Below, piece by piece: positions 8,167 to 15,478 of a DNA stretch of 15,743 nucleotides (position 1 is the first letter of the stretch; each line of letters starts with the position of its first letter). This stretch comes from JAJYBV01 sp021812265 (GTDB lineage: Bacteria > Chloroflexota > Ktedonobacteria > Ktedonobacterales > JACDGC01). The stretch is from contig DAIDIC010000033.1 in NCBI GenBank assembly GCA_027459525.1, forward strand, positions 1 through 15,743. Reading direction: 5' to 3'. Below the pieces are notes generated by a model. It was not told the DNA's origin, searched no databases, and saw nothing but the letters and a program-made list of their open reading frames with translations. Both the position numbers and the translations under genes were made by a program.

Positions 8167-8859
8167 ATGCCAACAAAACAAAATTTTGCCATATTTTTGG
8201 ATTTTGATAACACCCTTATTGATAATGATTCACTGAAAGACATCATCAGCTCGCGCATTCATGCAATGTGCGGGGACGATGTGAATCGTCAGTTTTGGGA
8301 CGCATACGAACGCGCGCGGCTTGTAAACAATGTGGTAGATATTCCGCTGGCGTTTCATTATATGCGCCACGAGCTAACCGATGAAACAGCGCATAATCTT
8401 TGGGACGCTTTTTGGGATGCGCCATATAGCAGCGCCATTTTTCCGGGAACACTGGAGATGCTACAAGAGCTGCGCCAGCGCTATGCCTTTGTTGGGGTAG
8501 TTTCAGACGGCGACGCAGTATATCAGCCGCATAAAATCGACCGAAGCGGGGTTACCCGTGCGCTGGATGGCTTAATAAAGGTATTTTTGCATAAGCAAGA
8601 TCACATGGATGAGCTGTTGCGATGGGCTGCAGCAAACGCCTATGTAATGGTAGATGATAAACCAGATATTCTGGCGGATTTTAAGCAAATTTTACCGATG
8701 ATGTTTGTAACCGCACATGTGCGGCAAGGACACTACGCCAATTCTCCTCGCGCCATAGAGCCGGATGTAAGTTTAGACGCCATTACTGACTTGCTGCATG
8801 TGGATATTGTAGAATTAGTTGACCGCGCACGGCGCAATTCCCAACAATCTAAAGTATAA
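8167..8859 (+). CDS. HAD-superfamily hydrolase
   Basis: A 230-residue cytoplasmic HAD-fold protein. The nucleophile motif is LDFDNTL (11-17; D12 and D14). An alpha-helical cap follows (about 20-90). Motif II is VVSDGD (111-116; S113), the conserved Lys is K138 or K143, and the metal motif is MVDDKPD (161-167; D163 and D164). All four catalytic elements are present, so it should be an active phosphatase or a related phospho-transfer enzyme. The substrate cannot be read from sequence. The ATG has AAGGA a few nt upstream. The stop is 17 nt before the propeller gene, which suggests a shared transcript. Confidence 0.85.
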   Translation: MPTKQNFAIFLDFDNTLIDNDSLKDIISSRIHAMCGDDVNRQFWDAYERARLVNNVVDIPLAFHYMRHELTDETAHNLWDAFWDAPYSSAIFPGTLEMLQELRQRYAFVGVVSDGDAVYQPHKIDRSGVTRALDGLIKVFLHKQDHMDELLRWAAANAYVMVDDKPDILADFKQILPMMFVTAHVRQGHYANSPRAIEPDVSLDAITDLLHVDIVELVDRARRNSQQSKV

Positions 8860-8876
8860 AGACAGGCAGGTAATTT

Positions 8877-11534
8877 GTGCAAGATCAGCGTTCACCCCAT
8901 GGATTAACAAAACTATTGCTGCCGGCGGCCACACCATTTACATATATTGGCAGAATATGGAAAAAGACCGGCAAAACACTGCGCGCGGCAATCGCGCTGC
9001 TGCTGCTGCTGACAGTCGGCGGAACCGGCTATTTCTTTTATAAAGCCGGTCCGCTGAATCCTCTTCCATGGACTCAGGTTCTGGCAGAGTTGCCGGCGCC
9101 GAATTTTCCCAATACCTACACGCGGTTAACAACGGATAAACAAGGCTGGCTGTGGGTGGCGCAATCGCGCTCGGGTTTATTGCAAAACCCGAGCGATCCA
9201 ACTCAGATAACCGTTATATCCCCTGCCGGCTTATTTTCTCAACCGATAATGGCTAAGTTATGCTTAGGCTGCTCGCGTCGCAGCAATGTTCCTGATATTG
9301 TAAAAATTGATGATATTGCCGGGGATCCCTTAGCAGATCATAGCGCATATATTTCCGGATGGACAGCGGAGGGAACGCCGGTTGTTGTCCTGGCAAAACT
9401 GCCGCAAGATCTATCGGTTTGCAGGCAGCGCCCAGACTGCGCAACAATAAGCGTTATTTGGGATACGACAACATTAGTGCAGTCGCCATGGTCTTCTCAA
9501 ACGGCGGCAACACTGCAATTGCTGCAAACCGCCGGAATAAAAGGGTATATGGCGCTGACCACAGCCGCCAATGGTGACCTGTATTGCTTTATCAGTGATC
9601 GCGGATTGCCGTCTTTGCAAGATCCCACGGCAAACTTGGTGGGCGGATATCAGGGACTTTTCGAGCTGCGGCAGTCAGATTTGCAATGGCGCCAGCTCTA
9701 TAACGGGCCTGCGGGAACATATGCGCTGCAGCAGCAAAGCCCTACATCTTCCATATCATCCATAGCGTTGAGCGCAAATGAAAAAACATTATATTTGGCA
9801 GACACCGATCATTTTGAATTATATTCCGTCAATATGCAAGATCCCGATCTTTCTTCAAGTAATCCATATATTGCTGCCAAAGCGTTTACTCTTTTGGCGG
9901 GAACACCGGCGCAAACCAGCCAAACAATGGGGGCAGACGCAATACAGGGCGTTCCCGGATGGCTAGGCGACGGGCAAAACGCCGACACAGCGCATATCGG
10001 AGTAATACGCGACATCGCGGCAGACGCTTCAGGAAACCTGCTACTGGCAGATTCTTTACTATCGCGCATTCGAATCATTGAACGCAGCGGAACAATGATG
10101 ACACTGGCCGGCAGCGGCGCCGCAACAGTACAAATCGGCTCTGCTCCCGCGGAAAATGGTTTATTGGGTATCACCGCCATAGCCGCCGGGCCGGCGTCAA
10201 GTGTATACACGCTGCAAGGCGGCGCCATCGACACAAACGGCAAAATATTGTTGACACAAATCCATTGGGGCTGGCTTGGAGAAAACAAATACTTGGCAAA
10301 GGCCACAACACCCGGAAACGCTACCATTGCAGCGGCAACGGCAGGTATGTTTTCGCACGGCGCAGAATATACCGGGGTAATAGTGTCGCGTTCGGTTACA
10401 TGCGATGCGGCGGCGTCGAACTGTCAGCGCGCCTATATTATACATGGCGGTGAGTGGGGTGTGGGACAAAGTTATCTCACCAATCCATCGACAATTTCCT
10501 CCCTATACAGCAGTGGAAATATACCAAACACAGTGGGAGCCATACCAACCGCGCTCATCATTCCCGGACAAGGCATGCAGATTGCCGACACAATATATAA
10601 CAGCGCATCCCAGCCGCTTGCGCTGCCCAACGGGGCTTCGCCGATCGCCGCAGTAACATCACAGCCGCTGCCAGGCAGCGCTTTAATATATACATTTGTG
10701 GCGGCGCGCACATCTGCCGGACAAATATGGCTGTATGCGTTAAAAACACCGGCTACAACATGCGGACTGCAGCAAACTGCCGCAAATTGCGCCCAATTTG
10801 GCGCTCCACCGGAATTGGCGGCAAGTATGCAGCTTGCCGGTGTATACTCCGCGCAAAATATAACATTTGCGCTCAGCGCAGACGGGCAGCGCGGTATTGT
10901 TGTTATTGCCGATTCGCAAGGCAACCAGCTGGCGATTATCAACGTTTCGCAATTAATTTCGCAGGGTGGGCCAATGCTATTCAGCGGAACCGCCGCAGTA
11001 AATAATCCCATTTCGGTTGCTGTGCGCAGTGATGGCGCTGCAATCTATGCGGGAACAGGCAGCGGTCAAATTGTTACCCTCACCGGCGCACAATGGCTGA
11101 ATGGAAATACGCCTATCGCACAGAATATTACCCAAACAGAAACGCAAACACACGGGGCAGTAACAGCGTTACTTATTTCGGGAGATAATTCGCAGATGTT
11201 TGCGCTAGAAACCGGCGCGCATGGCGCATCACTGGCAGAACATTATACTATCGGCGCTTATGGGGCCGCTGCGACGCCGCAACTGCAGGGAGCAACCGCT
11301 TTGGCTAAAAACACCATGGCAATAGCGCTTTCACCAAGCGAGCAATTATTCATTACTCTAGCCAGCCCAAATGGCGCAAGCGCACTCGGAACGCTTACAA
11401 CATATCGCGCGCGCGCGGAGTTCAATCCGGCAGTATGGCTTCCGGCGCCGCAATATGCAGGCGCAGCGCAAACACCCGCTTATTCAGCGGCAATTACATC
11501 AGTGTATAGTTTCAGCGGAAACGAATTACCTTAA
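8877..11534 (+). CDS. Membrane-anchored NHL/beta-propeller protein
   Basis: An 885-residue protein with a basic N-terminus (IWKKTGKTLR) and one membrane helix (about 36-55), so about 830 residues should lie outside the membrane. The middle contains an NHL-type unit (about 358-440) with GDGQNADT, DIAADASGNLLLAD, RIRIIERSGTMMTLAGSG. Later repeats such as ALSADGQRGIVVIADSQGNQLAIINV and SVAVRSDGAAIYAG look like YncE/lactonase-type propeller blades. Eight of nine cysteines form close pairs (129/132, 182/188, 509/516, 629/638), consistent with disulfides in an exported domain. The start is GTG with GGCAGG 6 nt upstream. Such propellers usually bind ligands or partners; no catalytic site is evident and the ligand is unknown. 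It probably shares a transcript with the HAD gene. Confidence 0.8.
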   Translation: MQDQRSPHGLTKLLLPAATPFTYIGRIWKKTGKTLRAAIALLLLLTVGGTGYFFYKAGPLNPLPWTQVLAELPAPNFPNTYTRLTTDKQGWLWVAQSRSGLLQNPSDPTQITVISPAGLFSQPIMAKLCLGCSRRSNVPDIVKIDDIAGDPLADHSAYISGWTAEGTPVVVLAKLPQDLSVCRQRPDCATISVIWDTTTLVQSPWSSQTAATLQLLQTAGIKGYMALTTAANGDLYCFISDRGLPSLQDPTANLVGGYQGLFELRQSDLQWRQLYNGPAGTYALQQQSPTSSISSIALSANEKTLYLADTDHFELYSVNMQDPDLSSSNPYIAAKAFTLLAGTPAQTSQTMGADAIQGVPGWLGDGQNADTAHIGVIRDIAADASGNLLLADSLLSRIRIIERSGTMMTLAGSGAATVQIGSAPAENGLLGITAIAAGPASSVYTLQGGAIDTNGKILLTQIHWGWLGENKYLAKATTPGNATIAAATAGMFSHGAEYTGVIVSRSVTCDAAASNCQRAYIIHGGEWGVGQSYLTNPSTISSLYSSGNIPNTVGAIPTALIIPGQGMQIADTIYNSASQPLALPNGASPIAAVTSQPLPGSALIYTFVAARTSAGQIWLYALKTPATTCGLQQTAANCAQFGAPPELAASMQLAGVYSAQNITFALSADGQRGIVVIADSQGNQLAIINVSQLISQGGPMLFSGTAAVNNPISVAVRSDGAAIYAGTGSGQIVTLTGAQWLNGNTPIAQNITQTETQTHGAVTALLISGDNSQMFALETGAHGASLAEHYTIGAYGAAATPQLQGATALAKNTMAIALSPSEQLFITLASPNGASALGTLTTYRARAEFNPAVWLPAPQYAGAAQTPAYSAAITSVYSFSGNELP

Positions 11535-11593
11535 GCGCAGAATCTCTTTGATACGCAAAATGACCATTGTAAGATCTACACAAACCGTATTCG

Positions 11594-11621
11594 CCGGCAG
11601 ATGCTTGAAAATATCTGCCGG
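11594..11621. terminator. Hairpin between convergent genes
   Basis: CCGGCAGAT (11594-11602) and ATCTGCCGG (11613-11621) form a perfect 9-bp GC-rich stem with a 10-nt loop. It lies in the 113-nt gap between the ends of the propeller gene (+) and the XRE gene (minus). Its position fits a shared terminator. There is no T-run on either side, so it is not a textbook intrinsic terminator. Confidence 0.45.
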
Positions 11622-11647
11622 TTGCGCGCCGACAATAAACAGCATAT

Positions 11648-12445
11648 TTATTCGGCGGATTTTTGCCAGCCATTGCGGCGAAATACATCCAGCGTTTGCT
11701 GATTGCCGGGCAGATACACAACTATGCTGAAATCCAAATTGCCCGAAAACACACTAATTGCCGTGCGCAACGCTAACGCGCCATGTTTGCTGTGTCGCAT
11801 ATGAAAAAGAAAAGACGCTTGCGGAACGGTATTTGTTTCGCTGGTTTCACTCAGCCGGCGGTAATCGGGCATGCGTTTCAGCGAGCGAATAAGTTCGCGA
11901 TAATCGGGGTGAAACGAAAGCCCGCGAGTTTGAAATTTAAAATCGGCGGTCAGCCGCCGCGCCAGTTCTTCCCAAGGCTGAAACCTTCGGCGATACTGTG
12001 GATCATAAATAAGATGGATGAGATGGCCGTAGTGTTTATCAATAAGTTCATCGGTAATTTCAAATAAATCTTTGCAGGGATCGTTCCACGCGCAAATTTT
12101 CCAAATACGATCTAAACTGTGGGCAGGGTACAGAGTGTTTTCAACCTGCATAGTAGAAAGGCTGCGTAAATCAAAGATTGTGGGATCATCAACATCCTCA
12201 TCAATATATTCACCGGTTAAATCACTAAACGCCTGCGATAACTTCCGGCGTTCTACGCCATGCAGTTCCAGCGCGCGAATAATAGAGCGCACCGCGCGAG
12301 CAGATGGAGCCGTGCGCAATCCATGCTCTAAATGATAAATGTACGTGCGCGAAAGCCGCGCCGCTTTGGCAAGCTGCCCCTGAGAAAGATTGTGTTCCAG
12401 CCTGAAACGGGTCAGCAATTCGGCAAAATCTTCTTCATGTTCCAC
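11648..12445 (-). CDS. XRE-family regulator with MmyB-like ligand domain
   Basis: A 265-residue DNA-binding protein. Residues 8-62 form an XRE helix-turn-helix (FRLEHNLSQGQLAKAARLSRT into YIYHLEHG). The rest resembles the MmyB-like PAS-type ligand domain: ICAWNDPCKDLFEI (117-130), HLIHLIYDPQYRRRFQPWEE (141-160), FHPDYRELIRSLKRMPDYRRL (178-198), and a final strand pair ending VVYLPGNQQTLDVF. Homologues with this layout bind a small lipid-like ligand in known structures; the ligand here is unknown. The start is GTG, supported by AAGGAG at 12460-12455, 9 nt away. MmyB-type regulators often face a divergent oxidoreductase gene, but none is present here. The neighbour on this strand is the ABC-F gene, 324 nt upstream. 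Confidence 0.85.
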   Translation of the reverse strand: MEHEEDFAELLTRFRLEHNLSQGQLAKAARLSRTYIYHLEHGLRTAPSARAVRSIIRALELHGVERRKLSQAFSDLTGEYIDEDVDDPTIFDLRSLSTMQVENTLYPAHSLDRIWKICAWNDPCKDLFEITDELIDKHYGHLIHLIYDPQYRRRFQPWEELARRLTADFKFQTRGLSFHPDYRELIRSLKRMPDYRRLSETSETNTVPQASFLFHMRHSKHGALALRTAISVFSGNLDFSIVVYLPGNQQTLDVFRRNGWQKSAE

Positions 12446-12769
12446 TATTTCTGTCTCCTTAATAAGTTATTTGTGGCGTTTTTGTTTACGCGGCGCCGTA
12501 TCACTCATATACCATATGACATATTTATAAATAGGACTTTCGCTCCCAGAACCCCCTACAAGGGGCGCCGCCCCTTGTATATCCCCGATTTTCCATGCTG
12601 CAGCGAAAGTCCTGATAAACTATATTGAGGGTTAACTGTTGGCGGCCGCAAATGAGTTATAATGAATATAGGGTTGTTGCCAGTTTCGTATGCATATGCA
12701 ACTGGTTATAGTTTACCCAATAGAACGCAAAGACGCAAATCACTATACAAAAGTTTCAGCGAATATGCG
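12446..12769. other. Gene-free stretch between ABC-F and XRE genes
   Basis: This 324-nt interval has no credible ORF. From left to right it holds the XRE ribosome site (12455-12460), an AT-rich patch, the nested inverted repeat at 12533-12613, a perfect + strand TATAAT at 12658-12663 without a good -35, and a small inverted repeat CCAGTT (12680-12685) / AACTGG (12700-12705). A tandem ACGCAAAG/ACGCAAAT lies close to the ABC-F stop. The minus-strand promoter of the XRE gene probably lies here, but no convincing pair was found. Confidence 0.6.
12533..12613. repeat. Nested 81-nt inverted-repeat element
   Basis: The outer arms AGGACTTTCGCT (12533-12544) and AGCGAAAGTCCT (12602-12613) are perfect 12-bp inverted repeats. 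Inside, TACAAGGGGC (12557-12566) and GCCCCTTGTA (12570-12579) form a 10-bp stem with a 3-nt loop. Extra C-runs at 12552-12556 and 12583-12586 could compete for the GGGG of the inner stem, giving alternative folds. No T-run or ORF is present. It may be a small palindromic repeat (REP- or MITE-like) or a structured leader RNA of the XRE gene, whose start is 88 nt away on the minus strand. The symmetry is certain; the nature is open. Confidence 0.65.
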
Positions 12770-14662
12770 CTACGCTAATTCTTCCCATTCAGCATACAGC
12801 GCTTCTAATTGATTTTTGGCGTCTTCGTATGCGGCGCCGGTCTGCTTTATTCGTATTCTATCGGCAGATCGCGCAACTTCGATAAGCTCTGTTTCCAGTG
12901 AGGCAACAAGCTGCTCCTGCTGGCTGATTTCACCTTCCACCACTTCGGCAGTGCGCGCGGGCTTTGCGCGCGGCGCGGCTGATACTGCCTTAGAAGCCGC
13001 CGCTTGGGAAGCTTTGCGCTTAGCTTGAAGCTCCTTGCTGCTTTTCTCGGATTGCGCTATTGTTTTACGATGATAATCACTGTAATTGCCATTGAATATT
13101 TTCAGCGAACCACCGCCTACAATCCAGATTTTTTCCGCCAATGCGTCTAAAAAATAGCGATCGTGCGAGGTAAACAGCAGTGTGCCATCATACTCTTTCA
13201 ATGCTTCTTCTAAGAATTGCCGCGCCGGTAAATCCAAATGATTCGTTGGTTCATCCAAAATCAGGAAATTGGCGCCTTGAAGCGTCAGTTTTGCTAAGGC
13301 AACGCGGGCGCGTTCGCCGCCGCTCAGCGCGTCGATGGTTTTAAAAACATCATTTCCGGTAAATTGAAAACGTCCCATAAAGGTTCGCACAGCTTCTTCA
13401 CTGAGCGTAATATCTTCCGAAATTTCCCGCAACACCGTGTTGTTTGGGTTAAGCGTTTCGTGTGTTTGCGCATAATAGCCGATGCGCACATTATGCCCCA
13501 GTTTCAGCGCTCCGGCAAGCGGCGGCAATTCATCAACAATAGCGCGCAGCAGGGTTGTTTTGCCAGATCCGTTTGGGCCGATAATGCCAATGCGATCGCC
13601 GCGCTCGATTTCCAGCGAAGAAACAGTAAACAGCGGGGTTCCCGCAGCAAAGCCAATAGTAATATCTTTGGCCATCAGCACTTTTTCACCGCTTTCATAA
13701 GCGGCGCGAATGGAGAAATGCAGATCATCAGATTGAAATGGACGATCAATACGCTCCAATCTATCCAGCATTTTTTGGCGGCCGCGCGCCTCCTTAGCGC
13801 GCTGTCCGGCGCGGTATCTGCGAATAAATTCCTCGGTGCGGGCTATCTCATCCTGTTGTTTTTCATAGGCTTTCTGCTGCAAAACTCTGCGCTCAGTTTT
13901 CAACAAAACATATTTTGTATAATTGCCGGGAAATTCTTCCACATGGGTATTTTCAACTTCCAAAACTTTTGCGCAAACACTGTCGAGAAAATAGCGATCA
14001 TGGGAAACAATGATGATAGCGCCTTTCCATTCGCGCAAATATTCTTCCAGCCACTCAATTGCGTGTAAATCCAAATGGTTTGTCGGTTCATCTAACAGCA
14101 AAATATCAGGTTCCCCAAGCAGCAGTTTTCCTAAAGAAATACGAGTTTGCTGACCGCCGCTCAATGATTCCGCCGGAATATCTTGCTGCTCCGCAGTAAA
14201 ACCAAGGCCATCCAAAGTCGCTTGCACACGATATTCCGTCGCGTAGCCGCTGCGCGACTCTATTTTTTCCTGCAAAACTGCATAGCGATCCAGCAACTCT
14301 TGGTATATTTCGGGATCTTGCATAGCAACGGGGTCGGTAAAACCAGCGGCAATATTTTGCATTTCATCTTCTGCCGCATGAATATCATCAAAAGCGCGGC
14401 GCAGTTCCTCACGCGCCGAAAGATCGCCGGCAAAATCCGGAACTTGCGGCAAATACCCCAAACGAACGCCACGCGCAAGAACGACCGCGCCATCATCAGC
14501 CTCGATATTACCGGTAAGAATATTTAACAGCGTAGATTTACCAGACCCGTTTGCGCCAACCAAACCAATACGATCGCCATTTTCAACACGAAAAGAAACT
14601 TGTGAAAGAATTACTTCAGAGCCATATAACTTAGCAATATCAGAGACTATAATGAGAGACAT
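12770..14662 (-). CDS. ABC-F family ATPase, Uup/YdiF-like
   Basis: A 630-residue soluble twin-ATPase of the ABC-F type, a family that binds the ribosomal E site and helps stalled or particular translation states. Domain 1 has GANGSGKS (36-43), LSGGQ (167-171) and DEPTNHLD (191-198). A basic linker rich in Arg/Lys/Gln covers about 245-310. Domain 2 has GPNGSGKT (362-369), LSGGE (446-450) and DEPTNHLD (470-477). Both catalytic glutamates are present. The Ala/Lys-rich tail and final coiled coil (about 575-628) resemble Uup and YdiF-type members. There are no membrane segments, so it is not a transporter. The ATG is preceded by GGTGAGG. A separate promoter candidate lies about 85 nt upstream. Whether it is housekeeping or antibiotic-protecting cannot be told from sequence alone. 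Confidence 0.93.
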   Translation of the reverse strand: MSLIIVSDIAKLYGSEVILSQVSFRVENGDRIGLVGANGSGKSTLLNILTGNIEADDGAVVLARGVRLGYLPQVPDFAGDLSAREELRRAFDDIHAAEDEMQNIAAGFTDPVAMQDPEIYQELLDRYAVLQEKIESRSGYATEYRVQATLDGLGFTAEQQDIPAESLSGGQQTRISLGKLLLGEPDILLLDEPTNHLDLHAIEWLEEYLREWKGAIIIVSHDRYFLDSVCAKVLEVENTHVEEFPGNYTKYVLLKTERRVLQQKAYEKQQDEIARTEEFIRRYRAGQRAKEARGRQKMLDRLERIDRPFQSDDLHFSIRAAYESGEKVLMAKDITIGFAAGTPLFTVSSLEIERGDRIGIIGPNGSGKTTLLRAIVDELPPLAGALKLGHNVRIGYYAQTHETLNPNNTVLREISEDITLSEEAVRTFMGRFQFTGNDVFKTIDALSGGERARVALAKLTLQGANFLILDEPTNHLDLPARQFLEEALKEYDGTLLFTSHDRYFLDALAEKIWIVGGGSLKIFNGNYSDYHRKTIAQSEKSSKELQAKRKASQAAASKAVSAAPRAKPARTAEVVEGEISQQEQLVASLETELIEVARSADRIRIKQTGAAYEDAKNQLEALYAEWEELA

Positions 14663-14745
14663 GTATTTTTCATCCTCACCGGCTATATAGACCGGCGCCG
14701 CGTGGGGCTTGCAAAATTATTTGCAGATTATTTGTTTATGTACAT

Positions 14746-14754
14746 AGTATATCA
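14746..14754 (-). promoter_or_regulatory. Candidate extended -10 promoter of the ABC-F gene
   Basis: On the minus strand the bases read TGATATACT, a TGn extension plus a TATACT -10 box. No matching -35 is present, as expected for extended -10 promoters. Initiation near 14739 gives a leader of about 77 nt. This leader contains a small stem, TGCAAA/TTTGCA (14710-14715 with 14720-14725), and CCGG repeats close to the ribosome site. Confidence 0.45.
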
Positions 14755-14773
14755 TATCGCTCAGCCCACACGG

Positions 14774-14831
14774 CTTTGCGGAGCCACCGGACGCCGCACA
14801 AGCAGCGTATGTTTTCCGCCGGTCCGCAAAG
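14774..14831. repeat. Long inverted repeat between HsmA-like and ABC-F genes
   Basis: CTTTGCGGA (14774-14782) and TCCGCAAAG (14823-14831) are perfect 9-bp inverted arms, with a second CCGG/CCGG pairing inside (14787-14790 with 14819-14822). It starts 19 nt past the end of the HsmA-like gene and lies upstream of the ABC-F promoter candidate. It may end or protect the upstream transcript. No T-run follows, so the terminator role is tentative. Confidence 0.45.
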
Positions 14832-14849
14832 AAAGAATGCTGTTTACAT

Positions 14850-15224
14850 TTATACAGCGTGAAGCGCCGCGCCGATTCCAAATGGAATAAGCCAAAATAT
14901 CCAAACAAACAAACTGAATGTATGAAATACTTTCAGCTCATTTTCGCGATTGCGAATTAAAGTAATTGCCGCCCACAACGCATGTATAAACATCAACACC
15001 AACGCAATAGCGCCGGTAACACTATGAACATTCAGTTGAAAAACATGATGCGAAAGAGAAAACATCATCTCTGTGCCGATGGTGTCACAGATCAAACCCG
15101 CTATGAAAAAAAAGAGATGAATCGGTTTCAGTAATCTTGCCAAGCGTTCCGCCCAAACACCAATAGTATACATAGTGAGCGCGGTCATCATTGATACAAT
15201 TGCGGTAATTAATGTTGCAGACAT
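14850..15224 (-). CDS. Four-helix membrane protein, HsmA/TIGR03987-like
   Basis: A 124-residue integral membrane protein with four helices (about 2-24, 35-55, 68-90, 100-120). Histidines occur at 36, 59, 60, 67, 81, 101 and 122, several near helix ends, with basic loops (RLARLLK, RNREN) between helices. The pattern recalls the small HsmA/TIGR03987 family, recognised from memory and not searched. The histidines could suggest haem or metal binding, but this is inference. The ATG has an ideal ribosome site, AAGGAG, 7 nt upstream. Expression appears tightly controlled, since the promoter is bracketed by two palindromes. The likely repressor gene is not in the window. Confidence 0.75.
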   Translation of the reverse strand: MSATLITAIVSMMTALTMYTIGVWAERLARLLKPIHLFFFIAGLICDTIGTEMMFSLSHHVFQLNVHSVTGAIALVLMFIHALWAAITLIRNRENELKVFHTFSLFVWIFWLIPFGIGAALHAV

Positions 15225-15238
15225 TTTACTGCTCCTTA

Positions 15239-15268
15239 TTTAGATTAATCAATATTAACTAATCTAAA
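15239..15268. promoter_or_regulatory. Operator-like palindrome, promoter-proximal
   Basis: A 30-bp imperfect palindrome with perfect 9-bp outer arms (TTTAGATTA / TAATCTAAA) and centre AATATT. Its upstream edge touches the -10 box and it covers the likely transcription start of the HsmA-like gene. It shares the core TNAATATTNA with the second palindrome, whose centre is 43 bp away. A bound repressor here would block initiation. Confidence 0.6.
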
Positions 15269-15295
15269 TATATCATATAAATCTCAAATAGTCAA
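15267..15295 (-). promoter_or_regulatory. Near-consensus promoter of the HsmA-like gene
   Basis: On the minus strand TTGACT (15295-15290) and TATATT (15272-15267) are separated by exactly 17 bp. This is the best -35/-10 pair in the window. Transcription would begin near 15260, giving a leader of about 35 nt that includes the AAGGAG site. The -35 lies at the heart of the upstream perfect palindrome. Confidence 0.8.
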
Positions 15296-15313
15296 TATTG
15301 ACTATTTGAGATT
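15280..15313. promoter_or_regulatory. Perfect 34-bp operator-like palindrome
   Basis: The two halves match base for base over 17 bp each, centred between 15296 and 15297. The core is TAGTCAATATTGACTA and the outer arms are ATCTCAAA / TTTGAGAT. The minus-strand -35 hexamer is embedded in it. The size and symmetry fit a dimeric winged-helix or TetR-type repressor; the regulator family cannot be fixed from the site alone. Confidence 0.7.
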
Positions 15314-15478
15314 ACAGATTCTTTCCGGCAATATAATTCCGCAAGGTACATTACAGGACAAAAACACTACAAGGGGCAGGAAATAGCTTCCGTTTAGGCA
15401 GGTTTTCAAAACTTTTTTCTTTTTCGTAAAAAACCACACCGCGCCGGCATACAAAATATGCGCCGCATACCAAGCAGG

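Noticed and set aside
8996..9011. CTG trinucleotide run
   Set aside because: It encodes the leucines of the propeller protein's membrane helix and is explained by that.
9809..11011. Two long minus-strand frames opposite the propeller gene
   Set aside because: They mirror the biased Ala/Gly/Thr codons of the real gene, have no domains, and break up relative to each other.
13364..14068. Long + strand open frame (234 codons) inside the ABC-F gene
   Set aside because: It is antisense to a gene with complete ABC-F motifs, has no recognisable domain, and its composition is explained by the opposite strand's codons.
15298..15326. Divergent + strand promoter from the perfect palindrome
   Set aside because: Symmetry gives a TTGACT on the + strand, but the bases 17 bp on are CTTTCC, which is not a -10, and no + strand gene follows.
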